A stretch of DNA of 12,478 nt from SYOC01 sp035575235. GTDB lineage: Bacteria; Desulfobacterota; Binatia; Bin18. Positions 1 to 7,239 of this stretch are shown here, piece by piece. The stretch is taken from positions 1 to 12,478 of the forward strand of contig DATLYA010000364.1 of the NCBI GenBank assembly GCA_035575235.1, read 5' to 3'. Position 1 is the first letter of the stretch. Every line of letters begins with the position of its first letter. A program made the position numbers and the translations under genes. The notes under the pieces are model-generated. The model ran no database searches. It saw only the letters and a program-made list of their open reading frames with translations, and had not been told where the DNA came from.

Positions 1-1
1 C

Positions 2-178
2 CTGGGGTACACCCGTGAAGAATTTGCGCAAACCTTGCGGAATATTGCCGAAGGAAAAATACCGACGGAGCCGCTGATTACCGGAAAAGTCGGAGTAGAA
101 GGCGTGGCGCAAGCCTTTCACGATCTGGCTTCCCCCGAACAACACGCCAAGATTCTTGTTGAGCCGTGGCGAAGCTGA
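2..178 (+). CDS. Zinc-type alcohol dehydrogenase-like protein, C-terminal fragment (5' cut by window)
   Basis: The open frame enters from the left edge and ends in TGA at 176-178, giving the last 58 residues. The sequence has the C-terminal pattern of medium-chain dehydrogenases/reductases: a helix (EEFAQTLRNIAEGKI), then PLITGKVGVEGVAQAFHDL, then a final HAKILVEPW strand. In that family this part closes the substrate-binding lobe after the Rossmann fold. The zinc ligands and the nucleotide-binding GxGxxG lie upstream, outside the window, so substrate and cofactor cannot be judged. A REP-like hairpin begins about 60 bp after the stop. Family assignment is fairly secure from the characteristic ending; specific function is unknown. 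Confidence 0.8.
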   Translation: MGYTREEFAQTLRNIAEGKIPTEPLITGKVGVEGVAQAFHDLASPEQHAKILVEPWRS

Positions 179-236
179 GCGCGTAAAACGTCATGCGTCA
201 GTCTCAGCGGCTCTCTGAGAGACAAGCGAGGTATGG

Positions 237-300
237 CATTGCGAGGAGCTGCGCACAACAAAGCAATCTCTTTTGCTGCTCAAGATTGCTTCGCTTGGTT
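237..300. repeat. REP-like dispersed-repeat hairpin, degenerate
   Basis: The stretch begins with CATTGCGAGGAGC. It contains inverted arms AAGCAATCT (261-269) and AGATTGCTT (283-291) around a 13-nt loop, then TCGCTTGG. This resembles a palindromic element I recall from many bacterial genomes, with ends near CATTGCGAGGAGC, an AAGCAATCT/AGATTGCTT core and a mirrored end. Here the right outer arm has lost its mirrored GCTCCTCGCAATG end, so the copy looks truncated. It lies between the dehydrogenase stop and the start of the small secreted protein. The recognition is from memory and needs a genome-wide repeat count. Confidence 0.55.
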
Positions 301-330
301 GTAAGAGAGGAAGGGAGAAAGGAGACTTCC

Positions 331-630
331 GTGCGGTGGGTTGTCATACTCCTCGCAGTCGCAGCAGCGCCAGGCTTTGCTGCGTGCTCATATCCAAAGC
401 AGAAGATAGAAGAGTGGAAAAGAGACTTCCAAAAAGAAGTACAACGGCAAGCCGCAGCGCCAAAAACTCCGGAAGAAGCCTGTCAGCGACAAGGCGGCGT
501 GCTGCACAACGAGCAGTGCTATACGCCTGGCGCCGCGAGCCTTGACGAAAAAAGTTGCCGGTTGCGCGGTGGATTATATCTTGACGCCCGGTGTCTTCTT
601 TCGGCGCAAAAGCAAGCGGGATTTCCATAA
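331..630 (+). CDS. Small secreted or lipid-anchored protein with two C-x3-GG-x6-C motifs, unknown function
   Basis: This encodes 99 residues from a GTG start at 331. I chose that start because AGGAG (320-324) lies 6 nt upstream and translation then begins with an export signal (VRWVVILLAVAAAPGFAAC). The open frame extends upstream to 193, but that part is REP-like sequence and reads like noise. Cys19 follows FAA, so it could be a lipobox (with an unusual Phe at -3) or sit near a signal peptidase I site. A charged, Lys/Glu-rich helical stretch follows (about 25-45). Two modules with the same spacing come next, C51-x3-GG-x6-C63 and C76-x3-GG-x6-C88, which could each form a disulfide loop in the periplasm. 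The gene precedes the ABC exporter on the same strand by about 120 bp. I do not recognise the family and give no function. Confidence 0.7.
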   Translation: MRWVVILLAVAAAPGFAACSYPKQKIEEWKRDFQKEVQRQAAAPKTPEEACQRQGGVLHNEQCYTPGAASLDEKSCRLRGGLYLDARCLLSAQKQAGFP

Positions 631-749
631 TCTCGACGTGCTGCTGCTTATTGCGTTTCTTCGACAGACGACCAAAAGCCTCCGCCAACGCTTGGACCCC
701 ACATGCGTGAGAGCTATCTAGGCGCTATCGGGCATGGAGTAGAGGAGTG

Positions 750-2693
750 ATGAGCGTGCTGGCGCAGAATCTCTGGCGACTGGCTCATCTTGCTGCCCCG
801 TATCGCGCGCAATTTGCGGCCGTTGCCTTGTTGGCTGCGCTGGCGACGGCGGCGGAACTTGTAGAACCCCTCATTTATCGTGTCGCGATCAACGACGTGT
901 CAGGCGTCTTCGTCCAGCGTGCGGCCAACCAGGCGCCAGGTTCTTCTCCCCAGCTAAGCAATCCTCCTCATTACAAGTCCCAGGGAACGCAACGCCTCCG
1001 GCAGGGCGCGCGTCGTGTCCATGAGTCCCATCGTCGGCACTACGTTGCTCCACGCACAGTTACGCAGATGTTTTCGACGTTGCTCTGGGCAGTGGGGCTG
1101 CTTTTTCTGACCAGCCTGAGTGCTCGTTTGTTTACGCTCGCAGCTGACAATCTCTGTACGGCCGTGGCGAATCGCATTGAGGCTGACCTTATTCAATCTA
1201 CATTCGGGCATGTCCTCCGTCTGCCGCTTGGCTTCTTTAGCCGCCGCGCCAGCGGTGCACTCGTCAAACAGGTCGATCAGTCTGATCAGATTGCGCCCAT
1301 CATCACGGCGTTCTCGAAGGATATTGCGCCTGAAGTGTTTCGCGTCGTTGGGATTGGCGCCATTATGTTCACCCAAAACGTTCGGCTCACCCTCGTCGCG
1401 CTAGCGACCTTGCCTGCATACCTCTTTGTGGTGATGCGCTCGACAAAACGTCTAGAGTCCGATCTGCCTGTGTATTATGGCCTTTGGGAACAAGTATCCT
1501 CGCGGATTCAAGACGCCTTGACAGCAGTGAAAACAGTGAAGCTCTGCGGCGCGGAGCAACGGGAGATCGAACGCCTCGCCTCTGCTTCCCAGCAGGCGTA
1601 CGCCGCCTATCTAGCGCGCAGCCGCTTGACGAACCGCTATGCGTTCTGGCAAGCCTTTCTGGCCCAGCTTGGGAAAGCTCTTGTCCTCGGCTTTGGGGGT
1701 TGGAAAGTGCTTGAGCGTCAGCTCACGCCTGGTGACGTTGTAATGTTTGTGGCGTACTTAGATCGCCTGTACGATCCTATTGAATTTCTTGTGAGCGTGA
1801 CGAATACCTTGCAGCAACATGCCGCCTCCCTACAACGCGCATTTCGTCTTCTTAGCATTGATGGCGAAGAAAGCCTGGGCGCGCCTCTACCACCAGGACC
1901 CGGGCGGGTGGAGTTCGTTGATGTACATTTCGGCTATGCGCCGGGACGCGAGGTGCTGCGAGGCGTGACGTTAACGCTAGAGCCAGGCGCCGTTACCGCC
2001 TTAGTTGGCCCATCAGGCGCAGGGAAGACCACCCTGGTAGACTTGTTGCTCCGTCTCTATGACCCGCAAAGTGGGGCCATTTTCCTCGATGGCCAGCCAC
2101 TGGCGAGCCTTGATCCCGCCGCCGTACGCCAGGCCATCAGTGTCGTGTCCGCTGATGGCGCGGTCTTCCGCGGGACATTGGCAGACAATATTCGCTACAA
2201 ACGTCCGACCGCCACCGACGCTGCAGTCCATGCCGCCGCCCTCGCGGCGGGCCTGGGCCGCACGTTGGACCGCCTGCCCGAAGGGCTCGGTACCGAAATC
2301 GGCGAAGGTGGGATCGGCTTGTCAGTGGGAGAGCGACAACGGTTGCAACTCGCGCGTGTCCTGGTGTCTGATCCGCGTATTCTGATATTGGATGAAGCGA
2401 CGGCGAATTTGGATTATGCAACGGAAGCAGAAGTGAAGCACGCGCTTCATAACATACGTCGCGGACGGACAACATTGGTAATCGCTCATCGTCTCTCTAT
2501 GGTGAGAGACGCCGACCGTGTGGTCGTGCTAGAGGCTGGAAGAATCGTTGAGGCAGGCGCGCCGGATGAGTTGATCGCGCGCGGCGGCTGGTTTGCGAAA
2601 TTTGCCCAAGGAGATCCGACAAGCGAGAGGTCTGCAGACGCTCGAGAGGAGATTTATGCTGCGCCGTTTTGCGCCAAGCGAGAACGCCGGTGA
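750..2693 (+). CDS. ABC exporter, fused permease-ATPase half transporter (MsbA/multidrug type)
   Basis: This encodes 647 residues from ATG 750. A GTG at 747 is also possible but sits only 1 nt from AGAGG (741-745), so ATG 750 fits better. Residues 1-340 are the membrane domain; its first hydrophobic helix is near residues 20-38. The ATPase follows: Walker A GPSGAGKTT (420-428), signature LSVGE (524-528), Walker B ILILDEAT with D548/E549, and H-loop His580. It should work as a dimer in the inner membrane and export a lipid or hydrophobic substrate; the substrate cannot be inferred. Two oddities stand out. A long polar loop rich in Arg, His, Ser and Gln (about 55-105) lies between the first two helices. 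In addition, the Q-loop reads VVSADGAVF where the family usually has VV-x-Q-D, so the glutamine is replaced by Ala468. Walker residues and the catalytic Glu are intact, so the protein is probably functional. Confidence 0.93.
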   Translation: MSVLAQNLWRLAHLAAPYRAQFAAVALLAALATAAELVEPLIYRVAINDVSGVFVQRAANQAPGSSPQLSNPPHYKSQGTQRLRQGARRVHESHRRHYVAPRTVTQMFSTLLWAVGLLFLTSLSARLFTLAADNLCTAVANRIEADLIQSTFGHVLRLPLGFFSRRASGALVKQVDQSDQIAPIITAFSKDIAPEVFRVVGIGAIMFTQNVRLTLVALATLPAYLFVVMRSTKRLESDLPVYYGLWEQVSSRIQDALTAVKTVKLCGAEQREIERLASASQQAYAAYLARSRLTNRYAFWQAFLAQLGKALVLGFGGWKVLERQLTPGDVVMFVAYLDRLYDPIEFLVSVTNTLQQHAASLQRAFRLLSIDGEESLGAPLPPGPGRVEFVDVHFGYAPGREVLRGVTLTLEPGAVTALVGPSGAGKTTLVDLLLRLYDPQSGAIFLDGQPLASLDPAAVRQAISVVSADGAVFRGTLADNIRYKRPTATDAAVHAAALAAGLGRTLDRLPEGLGTEIGEGGIGLSVGERQRLQLARVLVSDPRILILDEATANLDYATEAEVKHALHNIRRGRTTLVIAHRLSMVRDADRVVVLEAGRIVEAGAPDELIARGGWFAKFAQGDPTSERSADAREEIYAAPFCAKRERR

Positions 2694-2715
2694 TTATTCC
2701 CACGTGTATTTGGAG

Positions 2716-4077
2716 CTAACCCTTCTGCTGGTAAGGTCTCAGCGTAATCCCTAAGGCGTCAAGACGATAATGCAGACCGTTCACGCGGCCCTCACCACAC
2801 GCAATCGTTACCTTTCTCGTCCGCACGGTCTTGATCCATTGCGGCTTAGCGGCTTCGGCTTGCCGATTAGCCAAAATCAGCATCCGTTCCACTTCTGTGG
2901 GCGCTCGTCCCAGCTCGCGCGTCGCTTTGCGCACATCGTGGAGGTACTGGGCTCGTACGCTGCGTGGAATCCCCCCATTCTGAATCACGATGTCAAAACA
3001 TAGCGCCACAGCCCGTTCGGAATGGAGGCCCAGGGCCTGCGCCAAACGAGAAGCCTCTCGGATAGAGGGCCGCAAGGACGAGAGCTGAATGGCTTGAAAC
3101 ACCCGCTCGCGCCCCAACGAACGGAAACGCTCTACCCAGGGGTCTGGCACGCGTCCTTCCTCGTCCAGGAGAAGTCGCCGCGCCAGCCTCGGGGCCTCTT
3201 CGCACGGTGCGGCCATGAGGGTCTCAATCACTTCAGTTCCTCCTTCTAAACTTCTGGCAAACCGGGCTGGGTCTGTGCGTTGAAAGGCGCGGAGCAGCGG
3301 CTGCAGGGTACAGCGACCCAGATTCCATTGGAGAAGGCCAAAGGATAAGCCTTGCCCGTCAAAATCCCCCGCCACCGTCCCAAAGGCCTCGTCAGTTGTG
3401 CTCTCCCCGTGCTCAAAGGCAATAACCAAGCGCATAATTCGCTCAGCGAAAGACTCTGCAAGCGGCATGGGAAGCCGCTCGTTGGACAGCAGGCGACCAG
3501 TAATTCCTGTAGTCTGTGTCCCTACGGTATCGGAAGGGTCGTCCGACGCGGCCTGACGACAGGAAAAGCGGAGGAAGGGCCGGCCCTGAGGTGGAGAGGA
3601 AGTTAGAGAAAAGAGCGCCTTTGGAGACGAAAGCGCAGCGAGACGAGTGCTCGCGTGAACAGCCTCCCCTTTAGGCTCTGACCAGCGGATGAAATGTTGT
3701 CCTGTCCATCCTTCCTTCACCTGCCAGCTGTCTACAAGGAAGAATGTCTCGGTTTGGGCGTTCGTGTTATCCCCCCCGGCGCTCCCACGTGCGGAGGGGG
3801 GCAGGGCTGCAGGAGCTGCCGATGCACCTTCCGATGGAGGCGGCGGAAGGGGGTCTTGCTGGAGTTCGCTGAGCCGGCGTTTAAGCTGCTCGGTAACTTT
3901 CTGTTTCTCCAGCGCTGGATCAATGGCGGAACTGGCTGTATGCACGAGCAGACTGAGAAAGGCAAGAGTGAACAACGGGGCGAGGATCAGCAGGTGAATT
4001 TGGCCTGCCTGTTGTGCCGCCAATTGTATAAGAGTCTCATGCCATTCCTTCACGCCCTCCTCTCGATCCTTATACAT
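2716..4077 (-). CDS. Membrane-anchored protein with chitosanase/lysozyme-like C-terminal domain
   Basis: This encodes 453 residues. The frame is open further upstream to 4254, but the start at 4077 has a near-perfect ribosome site (AAGGAGG at 4086-4092, 8 nt spacing). One membrane helix lies at about 28-47 (HLLILAPLFTLAFLSLLVHT). It is followed by a short charged helix (57-72), a Pro/Ser/Ala-rich linker (75-105), a small beta-like region (110-175) and a globular domain (about 200-425). The globular domain contains FEHGE (221-225), GDFDGQGLSFGLLQWN (237-252) and FDIVIQNGG (361-369). The first two motifs line up by eye with the catalytic Glu and Asp segments of GH46 chitosanases and other lysozyme-fold enzymes (FENG... 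and GDGRG...G), suggesting Glu222 plus Asp238 or Asp240. I infer a glycan- or peptidoglycan-cleaving enzyme on the periplasmic side of the inner membrane. The gene converges on the ABC exporter with a 22-bp gap. Membrane topology is well supported; activity is an inference. Confidence 0.75.
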   Translation of the reverse strand: MYKDREEGVKEWHETLIQLAAQQAGQIHLLILAPLFTLAFLSLLVHTASSAIDPALEKQKVTEQLKRRLSELQQDPLPPPPSEGASAAPAALPPSARGSAGGDNTNAQTETFFLVDSWQVKEGWTGQHFIRWSEPKGEAVHASTRLAALSSPKALFSLTSSPPQGRPFLRFSCRQAASDDPSDTVGTQTTGITGRLLSNERLPMPLAESFAERIMRLVIAFEHGESTTDEAFGTVAGDFDGQGLSFGLLQWNLGRCTLQPLLRAFQRTDPARFARSLEGGTEVIETLMAAPCEEAPRLARRLLLDEEGRVPDPWVERFRSLGRERVFQAIQLSSLRPSIREASRLAQALGLHSERAVALCFDIVIQNGGIPRSVRAQYLHDVRKATRELGRAPTEVERMLILANRQAEAAKPQWIKTVRTRKVTIACGEGRVNGLHYRLDALGITLRPYQQKG

Positions 4078-4393
4078 TCCTCTCTCCTCCTTAGGCCCTC
4101 GGTGTGTACGCACTCTTGTTCGTCCGCTCCCGATACCGTAGGAGAGGTCAACTGTTTTGCCACAGAACCTCTCGGTTACAGGACCTTCGCCTCTACGGTT
4201 CCGTATCCTTTTTGCCAGGAGGCGCACCTTACCCTGTTTGCCGCACAGAAGCAAGACGAAAAGAGGAAGAAAAAAGGGCGCAACTCACACAAAAACATAA
4301 GAAGAGAAGCGCCGCGTCTCTGCGTCGAGCCTGCGCCAACAAACAGGTAGAGAAAGGTTTGATAGATACTCGATAGGCAAAAGGTCATGAAAT
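4078..4393. other. Intergenic stretch upstream of the minus-strand hydrolase-like gene
   Basis: These 316 bp separate the hydrolase-like gene from tRNA-Phe. Apart from the AAGGAGG ribosome site at 4086-4092 (minus strand), I see no convincing gene, promoter or terminator. Open frames on both strands here lack ribosome sites and recognisable protein features. Confidence 0.5.
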
Positions 4394-4465
<72 letters not shown>

Positions 4466-4478
4466 ATACGTAGGAATT

Positions 4479-4790
4479 TCAATGACTTAGGAGTGATTCA
4501 GCGGCATAAGGAGAGATTAGCGTTAAACTTGTAGTTATTTGCGATGCTATCCGTGCATCTATCTTGCGCGCTGCTTTCTCAAGATCTCTAATTGACGCCA
4601 TATCGGCATGGACGAAGACACTCTAAGTTTTATGCCCTATAATCGTTGTGGCGACGCGTTCGGGGACATTTGCACGCACGAGGTTTCGAACAGCCGTTCT
4701 CCTGAAGTCGTGGGCGACCTTACCAGATAATCCGGCTGCTCTGCAAGCCCTCTTCCAAATCCCGTTCAACTTCTTGCTGTGCCTCCCTCA
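4479..4790 (-). pseudogene. Tyrosine recombinase (phage-type integrase), C-terminal remnant
   Basis: Reading the minus strand from 4787 down to 4479 gives WKRACRAAGLSGKVAHDFRR (from 4757), then TAVRNLVRANVPERVATTII and GHKT. An in-frame TAG (4623-4625) follows, then SVF-VHADMAS-IRDLEKAARKID and a TGA at 4479. The HxxR box (HDFRR) and the GHKT box are the hallmarks of the catalytic C-terminal half of tyrosine recombinases. In intact relatives GHKT is followed by RSVFDRY with the nucleophilic Tyr. Here the Arg codon position is a stop and the Tyr position is Ala. Upstream the frame runs into TGA at 4788-4790, and no catalytic Arg I or core-binding domain is visible. The gene is dead, at least as a recombinase. 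It lies beside tRNA-Phe, a common integration target, so it is probably the scar of an old integrative element. Confidence 0.88.
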
Positions 4791-4819
4791 GGTCCTGCTG
4801 TAGCTCCAGTTCTGCAAGA

Positions 4820-4846
4820 TTGACACTGCTTTTGTTTTGGCATAGT
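4820..4846 (+). promoter_or_regulatory. Possible sigma-70 promoter for the cyclase-family gene
   Basis: A perfect -35 TTGACA (4820-4825) is followed after 15 nt by CATAGT (4841-4846), which matches 4 of 6 bases of the -10 consensus. The spacer is shorter than the usual 16-18 nt, so the pair is plausible but weak. It lies about 55 bp before the start codon at 4901 and overlaps no intact gene. Confidence 0.35.
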
Positions 4847-4900
4847 GCCGATTTGTCTGGATTTCCTTTTTGCGGAGGAAAAATAAAAAGGAGAGTAACT

Positions 4901-5824
4901 ATGCCGGAATGGAGACCGCCCACACAAGCTGAAGTTGAGGGTTATTTTGCGCGCCTCAATAATTGGGGGCGTTGGGGAGAGAATGATCAAAAAGGGACTC
5001 TTAATTTGATTACCCCCGAGAAGCGGGCGGCTGCCGTCGCCTTAGCCCGGCGCGGTCGCGTCGTCTCGCTGGCGCGGGATCTTACCCCGCAACCAACGCT
5101 CGATTATCACATGCTTTGCCCTGTCCGACGCGGTGCTTCTAAGGCCGCAGTTGATTATGTGGGAATGGTATATCATGGACTTACGGTAACGCACATGGAT
5201 GCGCTGTGTCATGTGGAGTATCGGGGCAAACTGTATAACGACCGCAACTTTGACGACAATGTCCGTTTTGGTGGAGCTCAGTGGGGCGCACTGGATGCCT
5301 GGTTTGAGGGGGTGGTCACGCGTGGGGTGCTCCTTGATGTGGCGGCGGGACGGCCAGAAGGCTATGTCCAACTCGGGCACCCAGTAACCCCGCCAGAGTT
5401 GGACGCCGCGGCAGCCCGAGCTGGAGTCAAGGTGGAGTCTGGAGATGTGGTCGTGATACGAAGCGGGCGAGAAGCGTATGAGGCTGCGCGGACCAATGTC
5501 GCCGCCTCAATTTCCCCGAACATGTCTATTGTTGCTGCCCGCCCGGGGCTGCATATCGCCTGTCTGGAGTGGCTGCGCGAGCATGATGTCGCCGGCGTCG
5601 CATGGGATATGTTAGATGAATATCCAGTTGGCTATGAGGGGATCGATTTTGGCGTCCATCTGGGGATTCCTTTTCTTGGGTTGTGTTTGATCGATAATAC
5701 GTACCCCGAACGTCTGGTGGCGGCCTGCGCCGAAGAAAAGCGCAGCGAGTTTCTCTTTGTGGCCCTGCCGTTACGCATCCCTGGTAGTACGGGCTCGCCC
5801 TGTCAACCAGTGGCAATTTTCTAG
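4901..5824 (+). CDS. Cyclase-family metal-dependent hydrolase (kynurenine formamidase-like fold)
   Basis: This encodes 307 residues from ATG 4901. AAGGAG (4888-4893) sits 7 nt upstream and fixes the start, although the frame is open a little further 5'. The N-terminal NWGRWGENDQKGTLNLITPE segment (21-40) and the HGLTVTHMDALCH motif (92-104) are typical of the cyclase family (Pfam PF04199). In this family the HxD...H residues (here His98, Asp100, His104) bind the metal. A later segment, VAWDMLDEYPVGYEGIDFGVH, matches the second half of the active-site fold. Members hydrolyse amide, formamide or lactone bonds, for example N-formylkynurenine. This longer subtype, with the WG..D..G.LN leader, has no substrate I can assign. 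The protein is cytoplasmic, with no signal peptide. The gene stands alone and ends about 140 bp before a bidirectional terminator. Confidence 0.9.
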   Translation: MPEWRPPTQAEVEGYFARLNNWGRWGENDQKGTLNLITPEKRAAAVALARRGRVVSLARDLTPQPTLDYHMLCPVRRGASKAAVDYVGMVYHGLTVTHMDALCHVEYRGKLYNDRNFDDNVRFGGAQWGALDAWFEGVVTRGVLLDVAAGRPEGYVQLGHPVTPPELDAAAARAGVKVESGDVVVIRSGREAYEAARTNVAASISPNMSIVAARPGLHIACLEWLREHDVAGVAWDMLDEYPVGYEGIDFGVHLGIPFLGLCLIDNTYPERLVAACAEEKRSEFLFVALPLRIPGSTGSPCQPVAIF

Positions 5825-5963
5825 TTCACATTCTAAGAAAATCGCTGATCATATGTGTTGCAGCGTTGGCATAGCTAGCGACGAGTGTAAGAGTGAATGC
5901 TTGGGTAGTTTTTCGCGGACGCGGTTCAAAGAGACGGAGAAAGGCGAAGAGGACGGCGGACAT

Positions 5964-5993
5964 GCAAAGGCCCGGTCAGGTCCGGGCTTTTGC
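5964..5993. terminator. Bidirectional rho-independent terminator
   Basis: A 12-bp stem is formed by GCAAAGGCCCGG (5964-5975) and CCGGGCTTTTGC (5982-5993) around a 6-nt TCAGGT loop, with a single G-T wobble. The CTTTT on the right and CTTTGC on the opposite strand supply a short U-tract both ways. It sits between two convergent genes, the cyclase-family gene and the response regulator, and probably ends both transcripts. Confidence 0.8.
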
Positions 5994-6080
5994 ACTTTGC
6001 CCCATACAGGAGTTTATTATCTCACTGTTCGTTTTGGGTCCACAAAATCACTCTTGCGGCCTTCATAGATTGGAACCTCT

Positions 6081-7025
6081 TCAACAACCGTCTGTTTCCG
6101 CCTGGAGGATCGGAAGATGGGCATACCGCCCGAGCAACACCAGTAGCTCGGTTTGAGAATGGACGGCAAGTTTGTCGAAAATAGACCGTAAGTGGTTCCG
6201 TACGGTATGAAGGCTGATGAATAACGTGCGAGCAATCATTTTGGGTCGCTGATTCGCCAACAGCAGCTGCACTACTTCCCATTCACGCTGCGACAGGAGT
6301 TGCAAGCGCGCGCGCACTGTATCAGAAGGCTCCAGCCGGCCTGGTTTTTTTTCAACCTGGGCTTGGCGAATAATAGTAGAGTGGTCGATCTGACCATTTT
6401 TCGTGGCCTGCTCTCTGCACCCTGAGAGAGAGGGCGAAACACGTGAGCCGTGCTCTATGAAGGGAGGACGAAAGCTGAGAGCATTTTGCCCTGCAGTGAA
6501 GCTGCGCGAAAAGAGGTCTGAGGCTGCCGTAAGCTGCACCTCAACGGGGTGAGCAGGGGCCGAAAAGGCCGCAGGTCGCGTCTCGGTTCGGGTTTGCGTT
6601 GCCTCGTGAGACTTCCGCCATTGATGTTGCAGTTGTTGAACAAACTTGTACAGGGCCGTTTGCGTGAGCGCTTTATGAATTTCCGTGAGCAGTTGCTGGA
6701 TCTCAAAAGGTTTGATGAGATACGCATTGACTTGCCATTGAATCGCCCTCAGGGCGGAATCAAGCGAGGGATGTCTTGTCATTACAATGAGAGGAAATCC
6801 TTTGGCTTGAGCGCACAAGGCGTCAAGCATGACATAAGAAGGCGGGTTAAGTTCGCTAATATCCACTAAGAGGAGATCATAGGCCTCGCGCGTAATCTGC
6901 TCGATCACTCCCTCTGCCCTTAGAGAGCTTACGCACGCGTACCCTTCTCGCTCCAACACAGCGGCCGTCGTGCTACAAAATACCTCGTCGCGATCTACAA
7001 TAAGGATCTTCCTGCGTTTAGACAT
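6081..7025 (-). CDS. Response regulator: REC receiver, long linker, LuxR/NarL-type HTH
   Basis: This encodes 314 residues. A GGAG (minus strand, 7033-7036) lies 7 nt before the ATG at 7025. Residues 5-122 are a receiver domain: acidic pocket Asp11/Asp13, phospho-acceptor Asp55 in LLLVDIS, switch Thr83 in VMTRH, and Lys105 in LIKPF. Residues 242-296 are a LuxR-type helix-turn-helix (LSQREWEVVQLLLANQRPKMIA...ISLHTVRNHLRSIFDKLAVHSQTELL). The roughly 120 residues between them are polar, Gln/Ser/Pro-rich and probably disordered, which is much longer than the short linker of typical NarL proteins. The protein should be a cytoplasmic, phosphorylation-controlled transcription factor. No intact histidine kinase lies in the window. 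The nearest partner candidate is the degenerate PAS protein on the other side of the intergenic region. Its own promoter and leader are described separately. Confidence 0.92.
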   Translation of the reverse strand: MSKRRKILIVDRDEVFCSTTAAVLEREGYACVSSLRAEGVIEQITREAYDLLLVDISELNPPSYVMLDALCAQAKGFPLIVMTRHPSLDSALRAIQWQVNAYLIKPFEIQQLLTEIHKALTQTALYKFVQQLQHQWRKSHEATQTRTETRPAAFSAPAHPVEVQLTAASDLFSRSFTAGQNALSFRPPFIEHGSRVSPSLSGCREQATKNGQIDHSTIIRQAQVEKKPGRLEPSDTVRARLQLLSQREWEVVQLLLANQRPKMIARTLFISLHTVRNHLRSIFDKLAVHSQTELLVLLGRYAHLPILQAETDGC

Positions 7026-7051
7026 GATGGGGCTCCGGTGTGATCCTTACA

Positions 7052-7086
7052 GGGATGGTGTCCCCCTGAAAAGGAAGCGCCATCCC
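7052..7086 (-). promoter_or_regulatory. Leader hairpin upstream of the response-regulator start
   Basis: GGGATGG and CCATCCC (7052-7058 and 7080-7086) form a 7-bp perfect stem with a 21-nt loop inside the predicted leader, about 16 nt upstream of the GGAG ribosome site. It could modulate translation or mRNA stability. I do not recognise it as a known riboswitch. Confidence 0.4.
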
Positions 7087-7176
7087 CACCCTTCTTCAAG
7101 GTTTGTCCTCTCAGGGCTGATATCGGAAAGACATTCTGAAACTGTAAAACACCAAACTACTCGATAGCGAAGTTTG

Positions 7177-7192
7177 CTGAGAAAATTCTCAG
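7177..7192. promoter_or_regulatory. Palindromic operator-like site, CTGAGAA-AA-TTCTCAG
   Basis: The two 7-bp arms are perfect, with a 2-bp centre. That is too tight for an RNA hairpin but right for a dimeric DNA-binding protein. The site begins about 18 bp downstream of the -10 box of the response-regulator promoter, near the predicted transcription start, where a bound repressor would block transcription. Autoregulation by the response regulator is possible but unproven. Confidence 0.45.
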
Positions 7193-7209
7193 GTAGCTTC
7201 AAGAGCCAG

Positions 7210-7239
7210 CTTATACCAAGACAATGGAGGCAATGTCAA
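7210..7239 (-). promoter_or_regulatory. Sigma-70 promoter of the response-regulator gene
   Basis: On the minus strand TTGACA (7234-7239, perfect) is followed after 18 nt by TATAAG (7210-7215, 5 of 6). This is the best promoter match in the window. It predicts transcription starting near 7203 and an untranslated leader of about 180 nt containing the palindrome and the hairpin listed separately. Confidence 0.7.

Noticed and set aside
691..722. TTGGAC and TATCTA spaced 17 bp upstream of the ABC exporter
   Set aside because: Each box matches only 3 of 6 consensus bases, and co-transcription with the small upstream gene is as likely.
3694..4350. Open frame of 218 codons on the plus strand opposite the hydrolase-like gene
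   Set aside because: It lies mostly antisense to a well-supported gene, has no ribosome site and shows no recognisable protein features.
4720..4923. Minus-strand frame ending in QQDLREAQQEVERDLEEGLQ, resembling a coiled coil
   Set aside because: It is a different frame from the integrase remnant, overlaps the ribosome site of the cyclase-family gene and has no start signal. The integrase reading explains the left part better.
6760..6780. CGCCCTCAGGGCG palindrome resembling the AGGGCGGA core of the tandem element
   Set aside because: It lies inside the response-regulator coding sequence and lacks the flanking A-rich and hairpin context.
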